Below are positions 16,551 through 25,316 of a DNA stretch of 64,000 nucleotides, piece after piece. The DNA is taken from NCBI GenBank assembly GCA_963795055.1, contig CAWCGJ010000005.1, positions 310,001 to 374,000 of the forward strand. Direction: 5' to 3'. Origin of the DNA: JASHPR01 sp963795055. Its GTDB lineage: Bacteria; Actinomycetota; Actinomycetes; Streptosporangiales; Streptosporangiaceae. A model generated the notes under the pieces. The model saw only the letters and a program-made list of their open reading frames with translations. It was not told where the DNA came from and searched no databases. Each line of letters opens with the position of its first letter. Position 1 is the first letter of the stretch. Position numbers and translations under genes: made by a program.

Positions 16551-17237
16551 TCAGCCGTGCAGCAGCGGCTTGCCCAGCGGCAGCGCCTTGCCACCGGTGG
16601 CCGCCGAGGCCGCGTCGAAGAACAGGTACACCCCGATCGCGGCGAACACCAGCACGACGTAGCCGGCGGCCTTAATGAGGCCGCTCGACGGCACGCCGAG
16701 CGGTGAGGCGTTGGCGAAGGCGATGTACAGCAGCAACAGGGCCAGGTCGACGAGCACGAACACGGCCGTGAAGGCCACCGGCAGCCGCAGCGTGGCCAGC
16801 GTGAGCATCACGATGACGATCAGCCAGGTGAGCAGGAACAGCTTCACGGTGGCGAGCACCGCGGTGACGGTGATGGCGAACCAGTTGTGGTCGAGGCCGA
16901 GCACCAGCACCCCGTAACTCAGCCAGAACGTGCCGAAGATCCCGAAGACGCTCGCCACCGCGCTCTGGCCGACGGCCGCGGCCCAGATCGCGGCCAGCAG
17001 CAGGCCCAGGGCGGTGGCCGCCAGGATGATCGCCAGGGGGGCGCCCAGGACGCCGGCCGGCACCGCGCCGGCCAGCCCCAGGCCGAGCGCCACGGAGCCT
17101 GCGATGAAGGTGGGCAGGCCGAGTATGGCCGGGTTGCCGGCCAGCGGTCCGGTCACGGCTACCTCGGCCACCACCACTTCCTCGGCCTGGACCTCGGGCT
17201 GGGGGGTACCGTCGGCGTTTGCGTCGAGCGCGGTCAT
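16551..17237 (-). CDS. GPR1/FUN34/YaaH (SatP) family acetate/succinate transporter
   Basis: 228 aa from the ATG preceded by GAGAGGGG; the upstream in-frame ATG at 17267 lacks one. Family signature NPAILGLPTFIAGSVALGL at the first helix, then five more membrane helices. SatP-type proteins move acetate and other short carboxylates through the inner membrane. It lies next to the mim regulator: propane and acetone oxidation yields acetol, methylglyoxal and acetate-level metabolites, so carboxylate transport would fit (inference). Divergent location relative to nothing obvious; repeat copy 2 lies between it and mimR. Confidence 0.85.
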   Translation of the reverse strand: MTALDANADGTPQPEVQAEEVVVAEVAVTGPLAGNPAILGLPTFIAGSVALGLGLAGAVPAGVLGAPLAIILAATALGLLLAAIWAAAVGQSAVASVFGIFGTFWLSYGVLVLGLDHNWFAITVTAVLATVKLFLLTWLIVIVMLTLATLRLPVAFTAVFVLVDLALLLLYIAFANASPLGVPSSGLIKAAGYVVLVFAAIGVYLFFDAASAATGGKALPLGKPLLHG

Positions 17238-17343
17238 CACTGCCCCTCTCGTCGGAAGGAGCCACAACAGGATGTGGGCCTGTGGTGTTGATACCTCCGC
17301 GACGGCGGGCGGCGATCTCAGTTTGAGCCGCGCCGGTCACTAT

Positions 17344-17411
17344 GAACCCTTTTCATCCTTCTCATGGCTGTCCATATAACTGAACCCGAGGTCGGCGGAT
17401 GAAAAAGGTTC
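17344..17411 (+). repeat. Dispersed inverted-repeat element, copy 2
   Basis: Arms GAACCCTTTTCATCC (17344-17358) and GGATGAAAAAGGTTC (17397-17411) match at 14 of 15 positions. Interior is the most diverged of the set. Ends 10 nt from the mimR stop and lies upstream of the transporter gene. Confidence 0.85.
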
Positions 17412-17421
17412 ACTCCGCAGG

Positions 17422-19227
17422 TTATCCGGTTGGGGTGACGATGCCGTATTCGTGGATCTTGCGGTAGATCGTCGCCCGGGACATGCCCAGCGACGCGGCG
17501 GCCTTGACCTTGTTGCCGCCGGAGTCCAGCAGGCTCTGTACGATCGCGTCGCGCTCCATCGACTCCAGCGGGCTGAGCAGCCGTCGGCTGACCGTCCAGC
17601 ACTCGGGCGGCAGGTCGGCCGAGCGGATCGTCCCGGTCCGCCGGTGCTGCGCGATGCGCCTGAGCACCTGCCACAGCTGCTCGGTGTTGCCGGGCCAGCT
17701 CGACCGCAGCAGGATCTGCATCGCCTCGGACGAGCAGGTGAGCCGGGCGCGCTGGCTGAGCTTGGCCAGCAGGAACGGCACCAGGTCGTGCAGGTCCTCG
17801 ATGTGATGCCGCAGCGGGGGAAGTTCCACGGTCTGCGGGAAATGCCGCAGCAGCTCGGCCAGGTCGCCGCGAGCCTTGCCGTTGCCCAGGGTGACCGCGA
17901 CCCGCAGCGTGTCCGCCCGGCCCGCGGCCCGGGCTTCCTGCAGGGCGGCGGACAGGACATGCAGCCGGCGCGGGCCCAGCCGGTCCACGTGCCGGATGAC
18001 CAGGCACCCGTCGCCGTCGAGCAGCTCACGGCGCGCCGTCGCCTGCCAGTCCTGGTCGGCGGCGTCGGCCGCGTCCAGCACGTGGAACCGGCCGGCCGGG
18101 TTCCGCCGCTGGTGCACGGCCCGGAGCGCCGCCAGCTTGCCCACCCCGGGCTCGCCCTCCAGGGCCAGCCACTCACCGGAGTCGTAGACCTCCTCCACCT
18201 GGTGGCAGCCGCGCAGCCACAGCGGCCCGGAACCGACCAGGCCGGGCAGGACCATCCGGGCGCGCGGCCCGGCCGGGAAGGTCGGCCGGGCACCGGATTC
18301 GACCAGCTTCACGTGCACGACGCCGCCGGCCAGCCGGTCGTCGCCGCGCAGCGGCCGGCAGTACATCCGGGCCCGGGCGCCGGTGGGCAGCTCGAGCTCC
18401 ACCGCGGCGGAGTGGCGGCTGGCCAGCGCCTCGGTGGCCTGCCCGAGCAGTACGACCTGGTCGCCGGGATCGAGCGCCTGCCGGGCGAAGTCGTTCATCA
18501 TCACCACGTCGTGGTTGAGCGCGACCACGATCCCGGCGCTGTGTCGGCACGCCCGTAGGTACTCCTGCAGCAGCTCGAACTCCCGTGCGTTGCTGTCGGT
18601 GAGCAGGGCCTGGGTGATCTGGTCGGCGGTGGTCTTGGCCAGCGTGATCAGCAGCGGGTCGGCGTCCTTGCGCCAGCAGGTCAGGTCCACCGCGCCGAGG
18701 GTCTTGCCGGAGATCGGGTGCCGGATCGGCACCCCGGCGCAGGCCAGGTTCTCCAGGTTCTCGGCGTAGTGCTCGTGGCCGAACACGTGCATGGGCCGGC
18801 CGCCTTCCAGGGCGGTGCCGATGCCGTTGGTCCCGACGGACGCCTCGGAGTAGCTGAAGCCCGGAGCGAGCTTGACGCTGTCGAGGTGCCGGTCGAGGTC
18901 GTAGTCGGCCCGCATGCGGGTAAGCACCACCCCGGCGGCGTCGGTGAGGATGACGCTGATCGGCTGGCCCTCCAGGTGCTCGCGCAGGTTCCTGAGCACC
19001 GGCAGGGCGCTGCGGGTCAGCGGGGTGTCCAGGTCGGGATCACCGGTGTAGGCCAGGTCGATGCGGTCGGCGGCGACGTTCCACCGCCGGGAGCGCCACC
19101 ACGACGCCAGGATCGTGTCGCGCACCTGGCCCGGGCCGACCGACTCCGTGGTGAGGAACCTCTCCCGGGTCTGGGCCAGCCCCTTGCCATCGGTCAAGGC
19201 CGGGCGGCGCGCTACTGGGGGGGTCAT
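17422..19227 (-). CDS. mimR: Activator of the propane/acetone monooxygenase operon (MimR/AcoR-like, GAF-AAA-Fis)
   Basis: 601 aa from ATG 19227 with GGGAGAGGGC upstream. Residues 85-205 form a GAF-type sensor (GTNGIGTALEGGRPMHVFGHEHY), residues about 340-520 an AAA+-like domain with Walker A GEPGVGK (358-364), and residues 570-595 a Fis-type HTH (NKVKAAASLGMSRATIYRKI). The GAFTGA loop that contacts sigma-54 is absent, as expected in actinobacteria, which lack sigma-54. Orthologues stand divergent to mimABCD in mycobacteria and are needed for growth on propane and acetone. Two palindromes between it and mimA are likely targets. Confidence 0.9.
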   Translation of the reverse strand: MTPPVARRPALTDGKGLAQTRERFLTTESVGPGQVRDTILASWWRSRRWNVAADRIDLAYTGDPDLDTPLTRSALPVLRNLREHLEGQPISVILTDAAGVVLTRMRADYDLDRHLDSVKLAPGFSYSEASVGTNGIGTALEGGRPMHVFGHEHYAENLENLACAGVPIRHPISGKTLGAVDLTCWRKDADPLLITLAKTTADQITQALLTDSNAREFELLQEYLRACRHSAGIVVALNHDVVMMNDFARQALDPGDQVVLLGQATEALASRHSAAVELELPTGARARMYCRPLRGDDRLAGGVVHVKLVESGARPTFPAGPRARMVLPGLVGSGPLWLRGCHQVEEVYDSGEWLALEGEPGVGKLAALRAVHQRRNPAGRFHVLDAADAADQDWQATARRELLDGDGCLVIRHVDRLGPRRLHVLSAALQEARAAGRADTLRVAVTLGNGKARGDLAELLRHFPQTVELPPLRHHIEDLHDLVPFLLAKLSQRARLTCSSEAMQILLRSSWPGNTEQLWQVLRRIAQHRRTGTIRSADLPPECWTVSRRLLSPLESMERDAIVQSLLDSGGNKVKAAASLGMSRATIYRKIHEYGIVTPTG

Positions 19228-19337
19228 GCCCTCTCCCTGCCTCCCCGGAATCCCGTGGCGGGTAGCGGGTTCATCCCGCGGGTGGCGTCCGGGGCCTGAA
19301 GTCGTACCTACAACGTAACGTCGCCGTAACACACACA

Positions 19338-19354
19338 TGTCTCAAGTTGAGACC
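19338..19354. promoter_or_regulatory. Candidate MimR operator 1
   Basis: TGTCTCAAGTTGAGACC contains a perfect 7-bp-arm palindrome (GTCTCAA-G-TTGAGAC). It lies between mimR and the small gene upstream of mimA. It shares TGTCTCA-N3-TGAGA with a second site at 19693. AcoR/BmoR-family activators bind spaced inverted repeats of this general form. Confidence 0.6.
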
Positions 19355-19401
19355 GCCGGTTCCCGGGCGGCGCTACTTGGCTGTCCCCAGGGAGGTACCC
19401 C

Positions 19402-19650
19402 ATGGACCGACCGGGTGAACCGCAACCCGAGACCTACAACCCGTGGAGCGTCGTCAACCTGGTGTTCCACCACCTGGCCGACCAGGGCCTGCACCCGGTC
19501 CTGGGCGACCAGGGCGATCCCGGCGCCCCCGCCGCGGAACTACTCAAGGCGATGGGCATCCAGCCGGCCGCGGAGGGAAATCTCAAGATCTCGCAGGACG
19601 TCCGGGACCAGCTCGCCGAGATCCGGACCGCGATGTTCGGCGACAGCTGA
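19402..19650 (+). CDS. Small protein at the head of the mim operon, unknown function
   Basis: 82 aa. Good RBS (CAGGGAGG, 19388-19395, 6 nt before the ATG). Soluble, acidic (LGDQGDPGAPAAELLKAMG) with a predicted helical C-terminus (ISQDVRDQLAEIRTAMFG). No signal, no membrane helix, no Cys. It stands between the two candidate MimR sites and reads toward mimA 211 nt away. I do not recognise a family. Its location suggests a co-regulated accessory protein. Confidence 0.65.
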   Translation: MDRPGEPQPETYNPWSVVNLVFHHLADQGLHPVLGDQGDPGAPAAELLKAMGIQPAAEGNLKISQDVRDQLAEIRTAMFGDS

Positions 19651-19692
19651 TCCCGCCTGGTCCCGCACAGCGTCGGGCCTGGTAAATGGGGC

Positions 19693-19709
19693 TGTCTCAT
19701 GATGAGAGC
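19693..19709. promoter_or_regulatory. Candidate MimR operator 2, upstream of mimA
   Basis: TGTCTCATGATGAGAGC, with perfect TCTCAT-G-ATGAGA arms, repeats the pattern of the site at 19338. It is 152 nt upstream of mimA, a normal distance for an activator site. Confidence 0.6.
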
Positions 19710-19861
19710 CCATAACGGTCCGGCGCGGGGTGTGATGCAGGTCACCAGCACATTCAGGGGCTCGTACGTCCGCGGGCGAGGTCAGGGCGCCGTCGCCGGC
19801 GGACACGATCACGGAGGCAGACAGGCTGTCTCGGTCGGCCCGAGTGAAGGAAGGGGTGACT

Positions 19862-21517
19862 ATGAGTCGCCAGAGCGTGGCCAAGGCCCACCAGAAGATC
19901 CAGGAGCTCGCCTGGGAACCGCTCTACCACGAGCCAGTGTCACAGTACGGAACGGACTACACGTTCCAGAAGGCTGCCAAGAAGGACCCGCTCAAGCAGG
20001 TCCTGCGTTCCTACTTCCCGATGCAGGAGGAGAAGGACCACCGGGTCTACGGCGCCCAGGACGGGGCCATCCGGGGCAACATGTTCCGCCAGGTGCAGGA
20101 GCGGTGGCTGGAGTGGCAGAAGCTGTTCCTGTCCATCATCCCGCTGCCCGAGATCTCGGCGGCGCGGGCGATGCCGCTGCTGTTCCGCACGGTGCCCAAC
20201 CCGGAGCTGCACAACGGCCAGGCGATCCAGATGATCGACGAGGTCAGGCACTCGACGATCCAGCAGAACCTCAAGCGCCTGTACATGAACAACTACATCG
20301 ACCCGGCGGGCTTCAACTCGAGCCTGCGCGACTTCCAGAACGACTACTGCGGCACGATCGGGCGGCAGTTCGCCGAGGGCTTCATCACCGGTGACGCGAT
20401 CACCGCGGCGAGCATCTACCTGACCATCGTGGCCGAGACGGCGTTCACCAACACGCTGTTCGTGGCCATGCCGGCCGAGGCGGCGGCCAACGGCGACTAC
20501 CTGCTGCCGACGGTGTTCCACTCGGTCCAGTCCGACGAGTCCCGGCACATCAGCAACGGGTACGCCACGCTGCTGATGGCGCTGGCCGACGAGAGCAACC
20601 ACCAGCTGCTCGAGCGCGACCTGCGCTACGCCTGGTGGAACAACCACCGGGTGGTGGACGCGGCCATCGGCACGTTCATCGAGTACGGCACCAAGGACCG
20701 GCGCAAGGACCGCGAGTCCTACGCCGAGATGTGGCGGCGGTGGATCTACGACGACTACTACCGCAGCTACCTGGTACCGCTGGAGAAGTACGGCCTGGTC
20801 ATCCCGCACGACCTCATCGAGGAGGCGTGGAACCAGATCTGGAACAAGGGCTACGTGCACGAGGTAGCCCAGTTCTTCGCCACCGGCTGGCTGGCGAACT
20901 ACTGGCGGATCGACCCGATGACCGACAAGGACTTCGAGTGGTTCGAGTACAAGTACCCGGGCTGGTATGAGCGGTACGGCAAGTGGTGGGAGAACTACAA
21001 CCGCCTCTCGATGCCGAACGGGCACAACCCGATCGTGTTCGAGGACGTCGACTACCAGTACCCGAACCGGTGCTGGACCTGCATGGTCCCGTGCCTGGTC
21101 CGCGAGGACATGGTGTACGCCGAGGTCGACGGGGTCGTACGGACCTACTGCCACGAGGAGTGCCGCTGGACCGACGTGGAGGCGTTCCGGCCCACCTTCC
21201 GCGGCCGGGAGACCCCGAACATGGGCCAGCTGATCGGGCACCGGGAGTGGGAGACCCTCTACCACGGCTGGAACTGGGCCGACGTGATCTCGGACATGGG
21301 CTACGTCCGTGACGACGGCAAGACCATGACCGCGCAGCCGCACCTGCACCTGGGCGACCAGAAGAAGATGTGGACGCTCGACCACCTGCGGCGGTGCCCG
21401 GAGCTGCAGAGCCCGAACGTGCTCTTCAACCAGATGTCGCCGGAAGAGCGGGCGGCATACCACGCCAACTACATCCGTGGTGGCCCCGCCGGACGGTTCG
21501 CGCCCGCCGACAGCTAG
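19862..21517 (+). CDS. mimA: Propane/acetone monooxygenase, hydroxylase large (alpha) subunit
   Basis: 551 aa from ATG 19862 (GGAAGGGG upstream). The di-iron centre is complete: Glu97 (PLPEIS), Glu127 and His130 (IDEVRH), Glu192 (VAETAF), Glu226 and His229 (SDESRH). A C-terminal Cys set (CWTCMVPC and CHEEC) is typical of this subunit in the Mim/Prm type. Inserts oxygen at C2 of propane and oxidises acetone to acetol; also hydroxylates phenol and cyclic ethers in known homologues. Gene order A-B-C-D-amidohydrolase-DUF59-adh-groEL is that of mycobacterial mim clusters. Works in a complex with MimC, with MimB reductase and MimD coupling protein. Confidence 0.95.
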   Translation: MSRQSVAKAHQKIQELAWEPLYHEPVSQYGTDYTFQKAAKKDPLKQVLRSYFPMQEEKDHRVYGAQDGAIRGNMFRQVQERWLEWQKLFLSIIPLPEISAARAMPLLFRTVPNPELHNGQAIQMIDEVRHSTIQQNLKRLYMNNYIDPAGFNSSLRDFQNDYCGTIGRQFAEGFITGDAITAASIYLTIVAETAFTNTLFVAMPAEAAANGDYLLPTVFHSVQSDESRHISNGYATLLMALADESNHQLLERDLRYAWWNNHRVVDAAIGTFIEYGTKDRRKDRESYAEMWRRWIYDDYYRSYLVPLEKYGLVIPHDLIEEAWNQIWNKGYVHEVAQFFATGWLANYWRIDPMTDKDFEWFEYKYPGWYERYGKWWENYNRLSMPNGHNPIVFEDVDYQYPNRCWTCMVPCLVREDMVYAEVDGVVRTYCHEECRWTDVEAFRPTFRGRETPNMGQLIGHREWETLYHGWNWADVISDMGYVRDDGKTMTAQPHLHLGDQKKMWTLDHLRRCPELQSPNVLFNQMSPEERAAYHANYIRGGPAGRFAPADS

Positions 21518-21600
21518 CGATATCGAGGAAGCGGTGACAGGCCCGCCCGGCAGGCCTGTCACCGCAGCCAGCCCGCATCCAGCCGCACGCTAGGGGGCTC

Positions 21601-22653
21601 ATGGCCGACAAGCATGTCGTCCGGTTCGAGCCGGTCGGCATCGAGATCGAGGCGGGCGAGGATCAGACGATCCTGCGCGCCGCGGCCGAGCAGGGGATCA
21701 TGCTCATGCACGGCTGCAAGGAGGGCCAGTGCGCCTCCTGCAAGTCGTTCGTGCTCGACGGCGACGACATCGAGCTCGACCGGTACTCGACGTTCGCGCT
21801 GCCCGACTACGAGCTGGAAGAGGGCTACACGCTGCTCTGCCGGGCGCACGCCTACGAGGACCTCACGATCGAGCTGCTGCACTACGACGAGGACATGATC
21901 AGGTCCGGGCTGCCCATCCAGGAGGCCGTGGCCGAGGTCGTGGCCAACGACCCGGTCACCCACGACCTGCGGCACCTGGTGCTGAAGCTGATCGAGCCGG
22001 ACGATGTGAAGTTCTTCCCCGGCCAGTACATGGACATCGCTATTCCGGGCACCGACGCCACCCGGTCGTTCTCGATGGCGAACACCTCCAGCCGCGAGAG
22101 CGGTCAGCTGGAGTTCGTCATCAAGATCTACCCCGACGGGCTGTTCTCCCACTTCCTGGACACCAAGCTGGTCGTGGGCGACCGGCTCAACCTCACCGGG
22201 CCGTTCGGCGTGTTCACGCTGCGCGAGGGAGATGAGGACCTCGTGTTCATCGGCGGCGGCGCCGGCATGGCCCCGATCCTGTCGCTGCTGCGGTCCATGG
22301 CCGAGCGTGGCCTCGACCGCAAGGCCACCTTCTACTACGGCGCGCGCGGCCGCCGGGACCTGTGCTTCGAGGAAGAACTGCGCGCGCTCGAGACCACGTT
22401 GCCGGCCTTCCGGTACGTGCCCGCGCTGTCCGAGCCCGGTTCGGACGACGGCTGGGACGGCGAGACCGGGATGATCACCGACGTGGTGCAGCGCTACGAG
22501 ACCGGCCTGGCCCGGGTGCACGCCTACGTCTGCGGGCCGCCGCCGATGGTGGAGGCCGCGATCCCGCTGCTCGAGCGGCTTGGCGTGCCCGAGAAGCGGG
22601 TCTACTACGACAAGTTCACGTTTACCGGCGATCCAGACAAGGAGAACCCATGA
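21601..22653 (+). CDS. mimB: Propane/acetone monooxygenase reductase (2Fe-2S, FAD, NADH)
   Basis: 350 aa. N-terminal plant-type ferredoxin with Cys39, Cys44, Cys47 (GCKEGQCASC) and Cys80 (LLCRAH); FAD motif RSFSMANTSS; NAD-binding GGGAGMAP and CGPPPMVEAAIP. Passes electrons from NADH to the di-iron site of MimA. The ATG follows a GCTAGGGGGCTC leader; the stop overlaps the start of mimC by 4 nt (ATGA). Confidence 0.95.
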   Translation: MADKHVVRFEPVGIEIEAGEDQTILRAAAEQGIMLMHGCKEGQCASCKSFVLDGDDIELDRYSTFALPDYELEEGYTLLCRAHAYEDLTIELLHYDEDMIRSGLPIQEAVAEVVANDPVTHDLRHLVLKLIEPDDVKFFPGQYMDIAIPGTDATRSFSMANTSSRESGQLEFVIKIYPDGLFSHFLDTKLVVGDRLNLTGPFGVFTLREGDEDLVFIGGGAGMAPILSLLRSMAERGLDRKATFYYGARGRRDLCFEEELRALETTLPAFRYVPALSEPGSDDGWDGETGMITDVVQRYETGLARVHAYVCGPPPMVEAAIPLLERLGVPEKRVYYDKFTFTGDPDKENP

Positions 22654-23819
22654 CCACCCCAGCAGAACGCAGCGTGCCGAAGCCGGTCTTTACCGACGCC
22701 GAGGCCGGGGCCAAGGTATTCCCCGACTCCACCGAACGCCGGTTCAACTACTACAAGCCGGCCAAGCGCAAGCAGAGCCACTACGAGGACGTCACGGTCG
22801 AGGTGCAGCCGGACCCGCGGCACTACCTGTCCCAGGGCTGGCTGTACGGGTTCTCCGACGGGCGCGGCGGTTACCCGCTGGACTGGACGATCCTCAAGGC
22901 CTGGGGGGTGGACCGGCCCGAGCCGGAGCGCTACCCCGGATCCGGCGGCCAGGGCTACGAATGGCCCGCGCACGGCTGGCACGAGTTCCGCGACCCGAAC
23001 GAAGAGTGGGAGCTGACCCTCTACCGCTACAACGCCAACGTGGTGCGCCAGCTCAACCAGAACGTCGACAACGCCCGGCAGACCAAGGCGTTCGAGCAGT
23101 GGAACCCAAACTGGGTCCGGTTCGTGGAGCGCAACGTCGGCGCGTGGATGCACGTGGACCACGGCCTCGGCCTGTACCTCTACGCCAACGCCAACCGCCG
23201 GGCGCCCACGAACATGCACAACAACGCGATCTCGGTGAACAGCATGCACCGGATCCGCTCCGCGCAGGACCTGGCCCTGTACAACCTGACGCTGAGCGAG
23301 GAGATCGAGGGCTTCGACGGCTCGGCGCACATCGAGACCTGGAACGCCGACCCGGCCTGGCAGGGCGTGCGGGAGACCGCCGAGCAGCTCACCGGGATCG
23401 ACGACTGGTGCGAGGCCATCTTCGCCGCCAACGTGATCTTCGAGCCGCTGGTCGGCGAGCTGTTCCGCAGCCACCTGGTGCAGCACGCCGCGCCGCGCAA
23501 CGGCGACTTCGTGACGCCCACGATCGTCGGTGCCGAGGAGTACGACTTCTCCGAGCGGGACCTGCGCTACACCACCGCGATGTTCGAGCTGCTCACGAAC
23601 GACCGCGAGTTCGCCGACCACAACAAGCGGATCCTGCGCGAGTGGCTGGGCGTGTGGGTGCCGCGGGCCATCGCCGCCTCTCGGACGCTGCAGCCGCTGT
23701 GGTCGCAGCCCGACGCCAAGCCGCCGCGCTTCGAGGACGGCCTGGACGCCGCCAAGAGCCGATTCGCCGTAATCCTGTCCACTCTCAGCCTGGATGCACC
23801 GAAGGAGCTGGCCCAGTGA
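22650..23819 (+). CDS. mimC: Propane/acetone monooxygenase, hydroxylase small (beta) subunit
   Basis: 389 aa. Ferritin-like fold without iron ligands; conserved beta-subunit stretches RRFNYYKPAKRKQSHYEDVT near the N-terminus and SAQDLALYNLTLSEEIEGFD in the middle. Forms the (alpha-beta)2 hydroxylase core with MimA. Start ATG overlaps the mimB stop, and the stop overlaps the GTG of mimD, so stoichiometric translation is likely. Confidence 0.95.
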   Translation: MTTPAERSVPKPVFTDAEAGAKVFPDSTERRFNYYKPAKRKQSHYEDVTVEVQPDPRHYLSQGWLYGFSDGRGGYPLDWTILKAWGVDRPEPERYPGSGGQGYEWPAHGWHEFRDPNEEWELTLYRYNANVVRQLNQNVDNARQTKAFEQWNPNWVRFVERNVGAWMHVDHGLGLYLYANANRRAPTNMHNNAISVNSMHRIRSAQDLALYNLTLSEEIEGFDGSAHIETWNADPAWQGVRETAEQLTGIDDWCEAIFAANVIFEPLVGELFRSHLVQHAAPRNGDFVTPTIVGAEEYDFSERDLRYTTAMFELLTNDREFADHNKRILREWLGVWVPRAIAASRTLQPLWSQPDAKPPRFEDGLDAAKSRFAVILSTLSLDAPKELAQ

Positions 23820-24190
23820 CGACGTTCAAGACCGCCGAGAGCCCGTACAAGTCCGACAACACCGCGTCGAACAGGTGCGGCTTCACGCTCATGAACAACC
23901 AGGTCGGCGTCGTCGTGGCGCAGGTATGCGACCAGCTGCCGAACGTCAACGTGACCCCGCTGCCGTCGATGATCAGGGTCGACGCGGTCGGCCGGATGGA
24001 CCTCATCTACGACGATGTCTCCGAGGCGCTCGGCGAGGAGCCCGGCTTCTTCGACGCGGCGGAGTTCGAGGAGAATATGTCCACGCACTACGGCCGGATG
24101 ATCCACCTGGATGACCGGACGATCATGTTCGCCAACCCGGAGGACGCGGCCGAGTATCTCGGCTTTGACTTGACGCCCGCTTCGGCGTAA
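23816..24190 (+). CDS. mimD: Propane/acetone monooxygenase coupling (effector) protein
   Basis: 124 aa, GTG start overlapping the mimC stop (GTGA). MmoB/TouD-like coupling protein: SNRCGFTLMNNQVGVVVAQV at the N-terminus, VDAVGRMDLIYDDVSEALGE and a C-terminal HYGRMIHLDDRTIMFANPED. Binds the hydroxylase and tunes oxygen activation; contains no cofactor. A 58-nt gap separates it from the amidohydrolase. Confidence 0.94.
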   Translation: MTTFKTAESPYKSDNTASNRCGFTLMNNQVGVVVAQVCDQLPNVNVTPLPSMIRVDAVGRMDLIYDDVSEALGEEPGFFDAAEFEENMSTHYGRMIHLDDRTIMFANPEDAAEYLGFDLTPASA

Positions 24191-24248
24191 GCGAGCAGGA
24201 GAAGGGTACTGACTGACTGGGTCCGCGACATAGCCATCGGGAGGCACG

Positions 24249-25316
24249 TTGTACGAGAAGAATGGTGAGAAGTACTTCGTGGTCGACGGCCACATGCACT
24301 ACTGGAACGCGGCCCCGGACAACTGGGTGCCCGGAGCCGAGCAGTACGCCAAGGGCTGGATCGAGTGCTTCCACGCCTATATGGGGCTCGGCCCGCCGGA
24401 GACGCACTGGACGATCGAGCACTTCCAGAAGTACTCCGAGGACGACCTGATGAAGGACGTCTTCGAGGACGGGCACGTGGACGTGGCGATCTTCCAGCCG
24501 ACGTATCTGCTCGAGTGGTACAAGGAGGGCTTCAACACCACCGAGCGCAACGCCGAGATGGGGAAGAAGCACCCCGGCAAGTTCGTCTACAACACCCGGT
24601 TCGACCCTCGTGACGGCGACGAGGGCCTGAAGGCCCTGCGGGCCAACGTGGACCGCTACGGGTCCAAGGGCGTCAAGCTGTACACCGCCGAGTGGAACAA
24701 CGGCTCGCGCGGCTACAAGCTGAGCGACCCTGCGGCCTACCGGTTCCTCGAGGCCTCCCAGGAGCTCGGGATCAAGAACATCCACGTGCACAAGGGCCCG
24801 ACGATCTGGCCGCTGGACAAGGACGCGTTCGACGTCGCCGACGTCGACCACGCCGCGACCGACTTCCCGGACCTGAACTTCATCGTGGAGCACACCGGCC
24901 TGCCACGGATCGAGGACTTCTGCTTCATGGCCACGCAGGAGCCCAACGTCTACGCGGGGCTGGCGGTGGTCATCGGCGGCCTGATGCACGCCCGGCCGAA
25001 CTTCTTCGCCAAGTGCATGGGCGAGCTGCTGTTCTGGGTCGGCGAGGACAAGATGCTGTTCGGCAGCGACTACGGCATCTGGGAACCCAAGTGGCAGGTC
25101 GAGGGGTTCGTCGACTGGGAGATGCCGAACTCCGAGGAGTACGCCGACTTCCCGAGGCTCGGCACCGACGGGAAGAAGAAGATCCTCGGCCTGAACGCGG
25201 CCAAGCTCTACGGCATCGACGTGCCCGCCGAGTACCAGCTCAAGAACGGCGGCACGCCCGGCGCCCACGAGGTGTTCGGCGGCGAGCCCGAAGAGCACGC
25301 GGCCTCTGGAGCATGA
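24249..25316 (+). CDS. Mim cluster amidohydrolase (amidohydrolase_2 / decarboxylase-like)
   Basis: 355 aa, TTG start with GGGAGG seven nt upstream. TIM-barrel metal residues: VDGHMHYWN (H-x-H), KNIHVHKG, IVEHTGLPR and LFGSDYGIWEP (barrel Asp). ACMSD-type amidohydrolases hydrolyse or decarboxylate small acids. The orthologue stands in the same place in mycobacterial mim clusters, where its role is not well defined; a step in handling the C3 product or maturation of the enzyme are both possible. ATGA overlap with the next gene. Confidence 0.88.
   Translation: MYEKNGEKYFVVDGHMHYWNAAPDNWVPGAEQYAKGWIECFHAYMGLGPPETHWTIEHFQKYSEDDLMKDVFEDGHVDVAIFQPTYLLEWYKEGFNTTERNAEMGKKHPGKFVYNTRFDPRDGDEGLKALRANVDRYGSKGVKLYTAEWNNGSRGYKLSDPAAYRFLEASQELGIKNIHVHKGPTIWPLDKDAFDVADVDHAATDFPDLNFIVEHTGLPRIEDFCFMATQEPNVYAGLAVVIGGLMHARPNFFAKCMGELLFWVGEDKMLFGSDYGIWEPKWQVEGFVDWEMPNSEEYADFPRLGTDGKKKILGLNAAKLYGIDVPAEYQLKNGGTPGAHEVFGGEPEEHAASGA

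Noticed and set aside
19940..21562. 540-codon open frame antisense to mimA
   Set aside because: High GC keeps antisense frames open; the mimA frame has all di-iron ligands, the antisense one only Val/Arg/His-rich noise.
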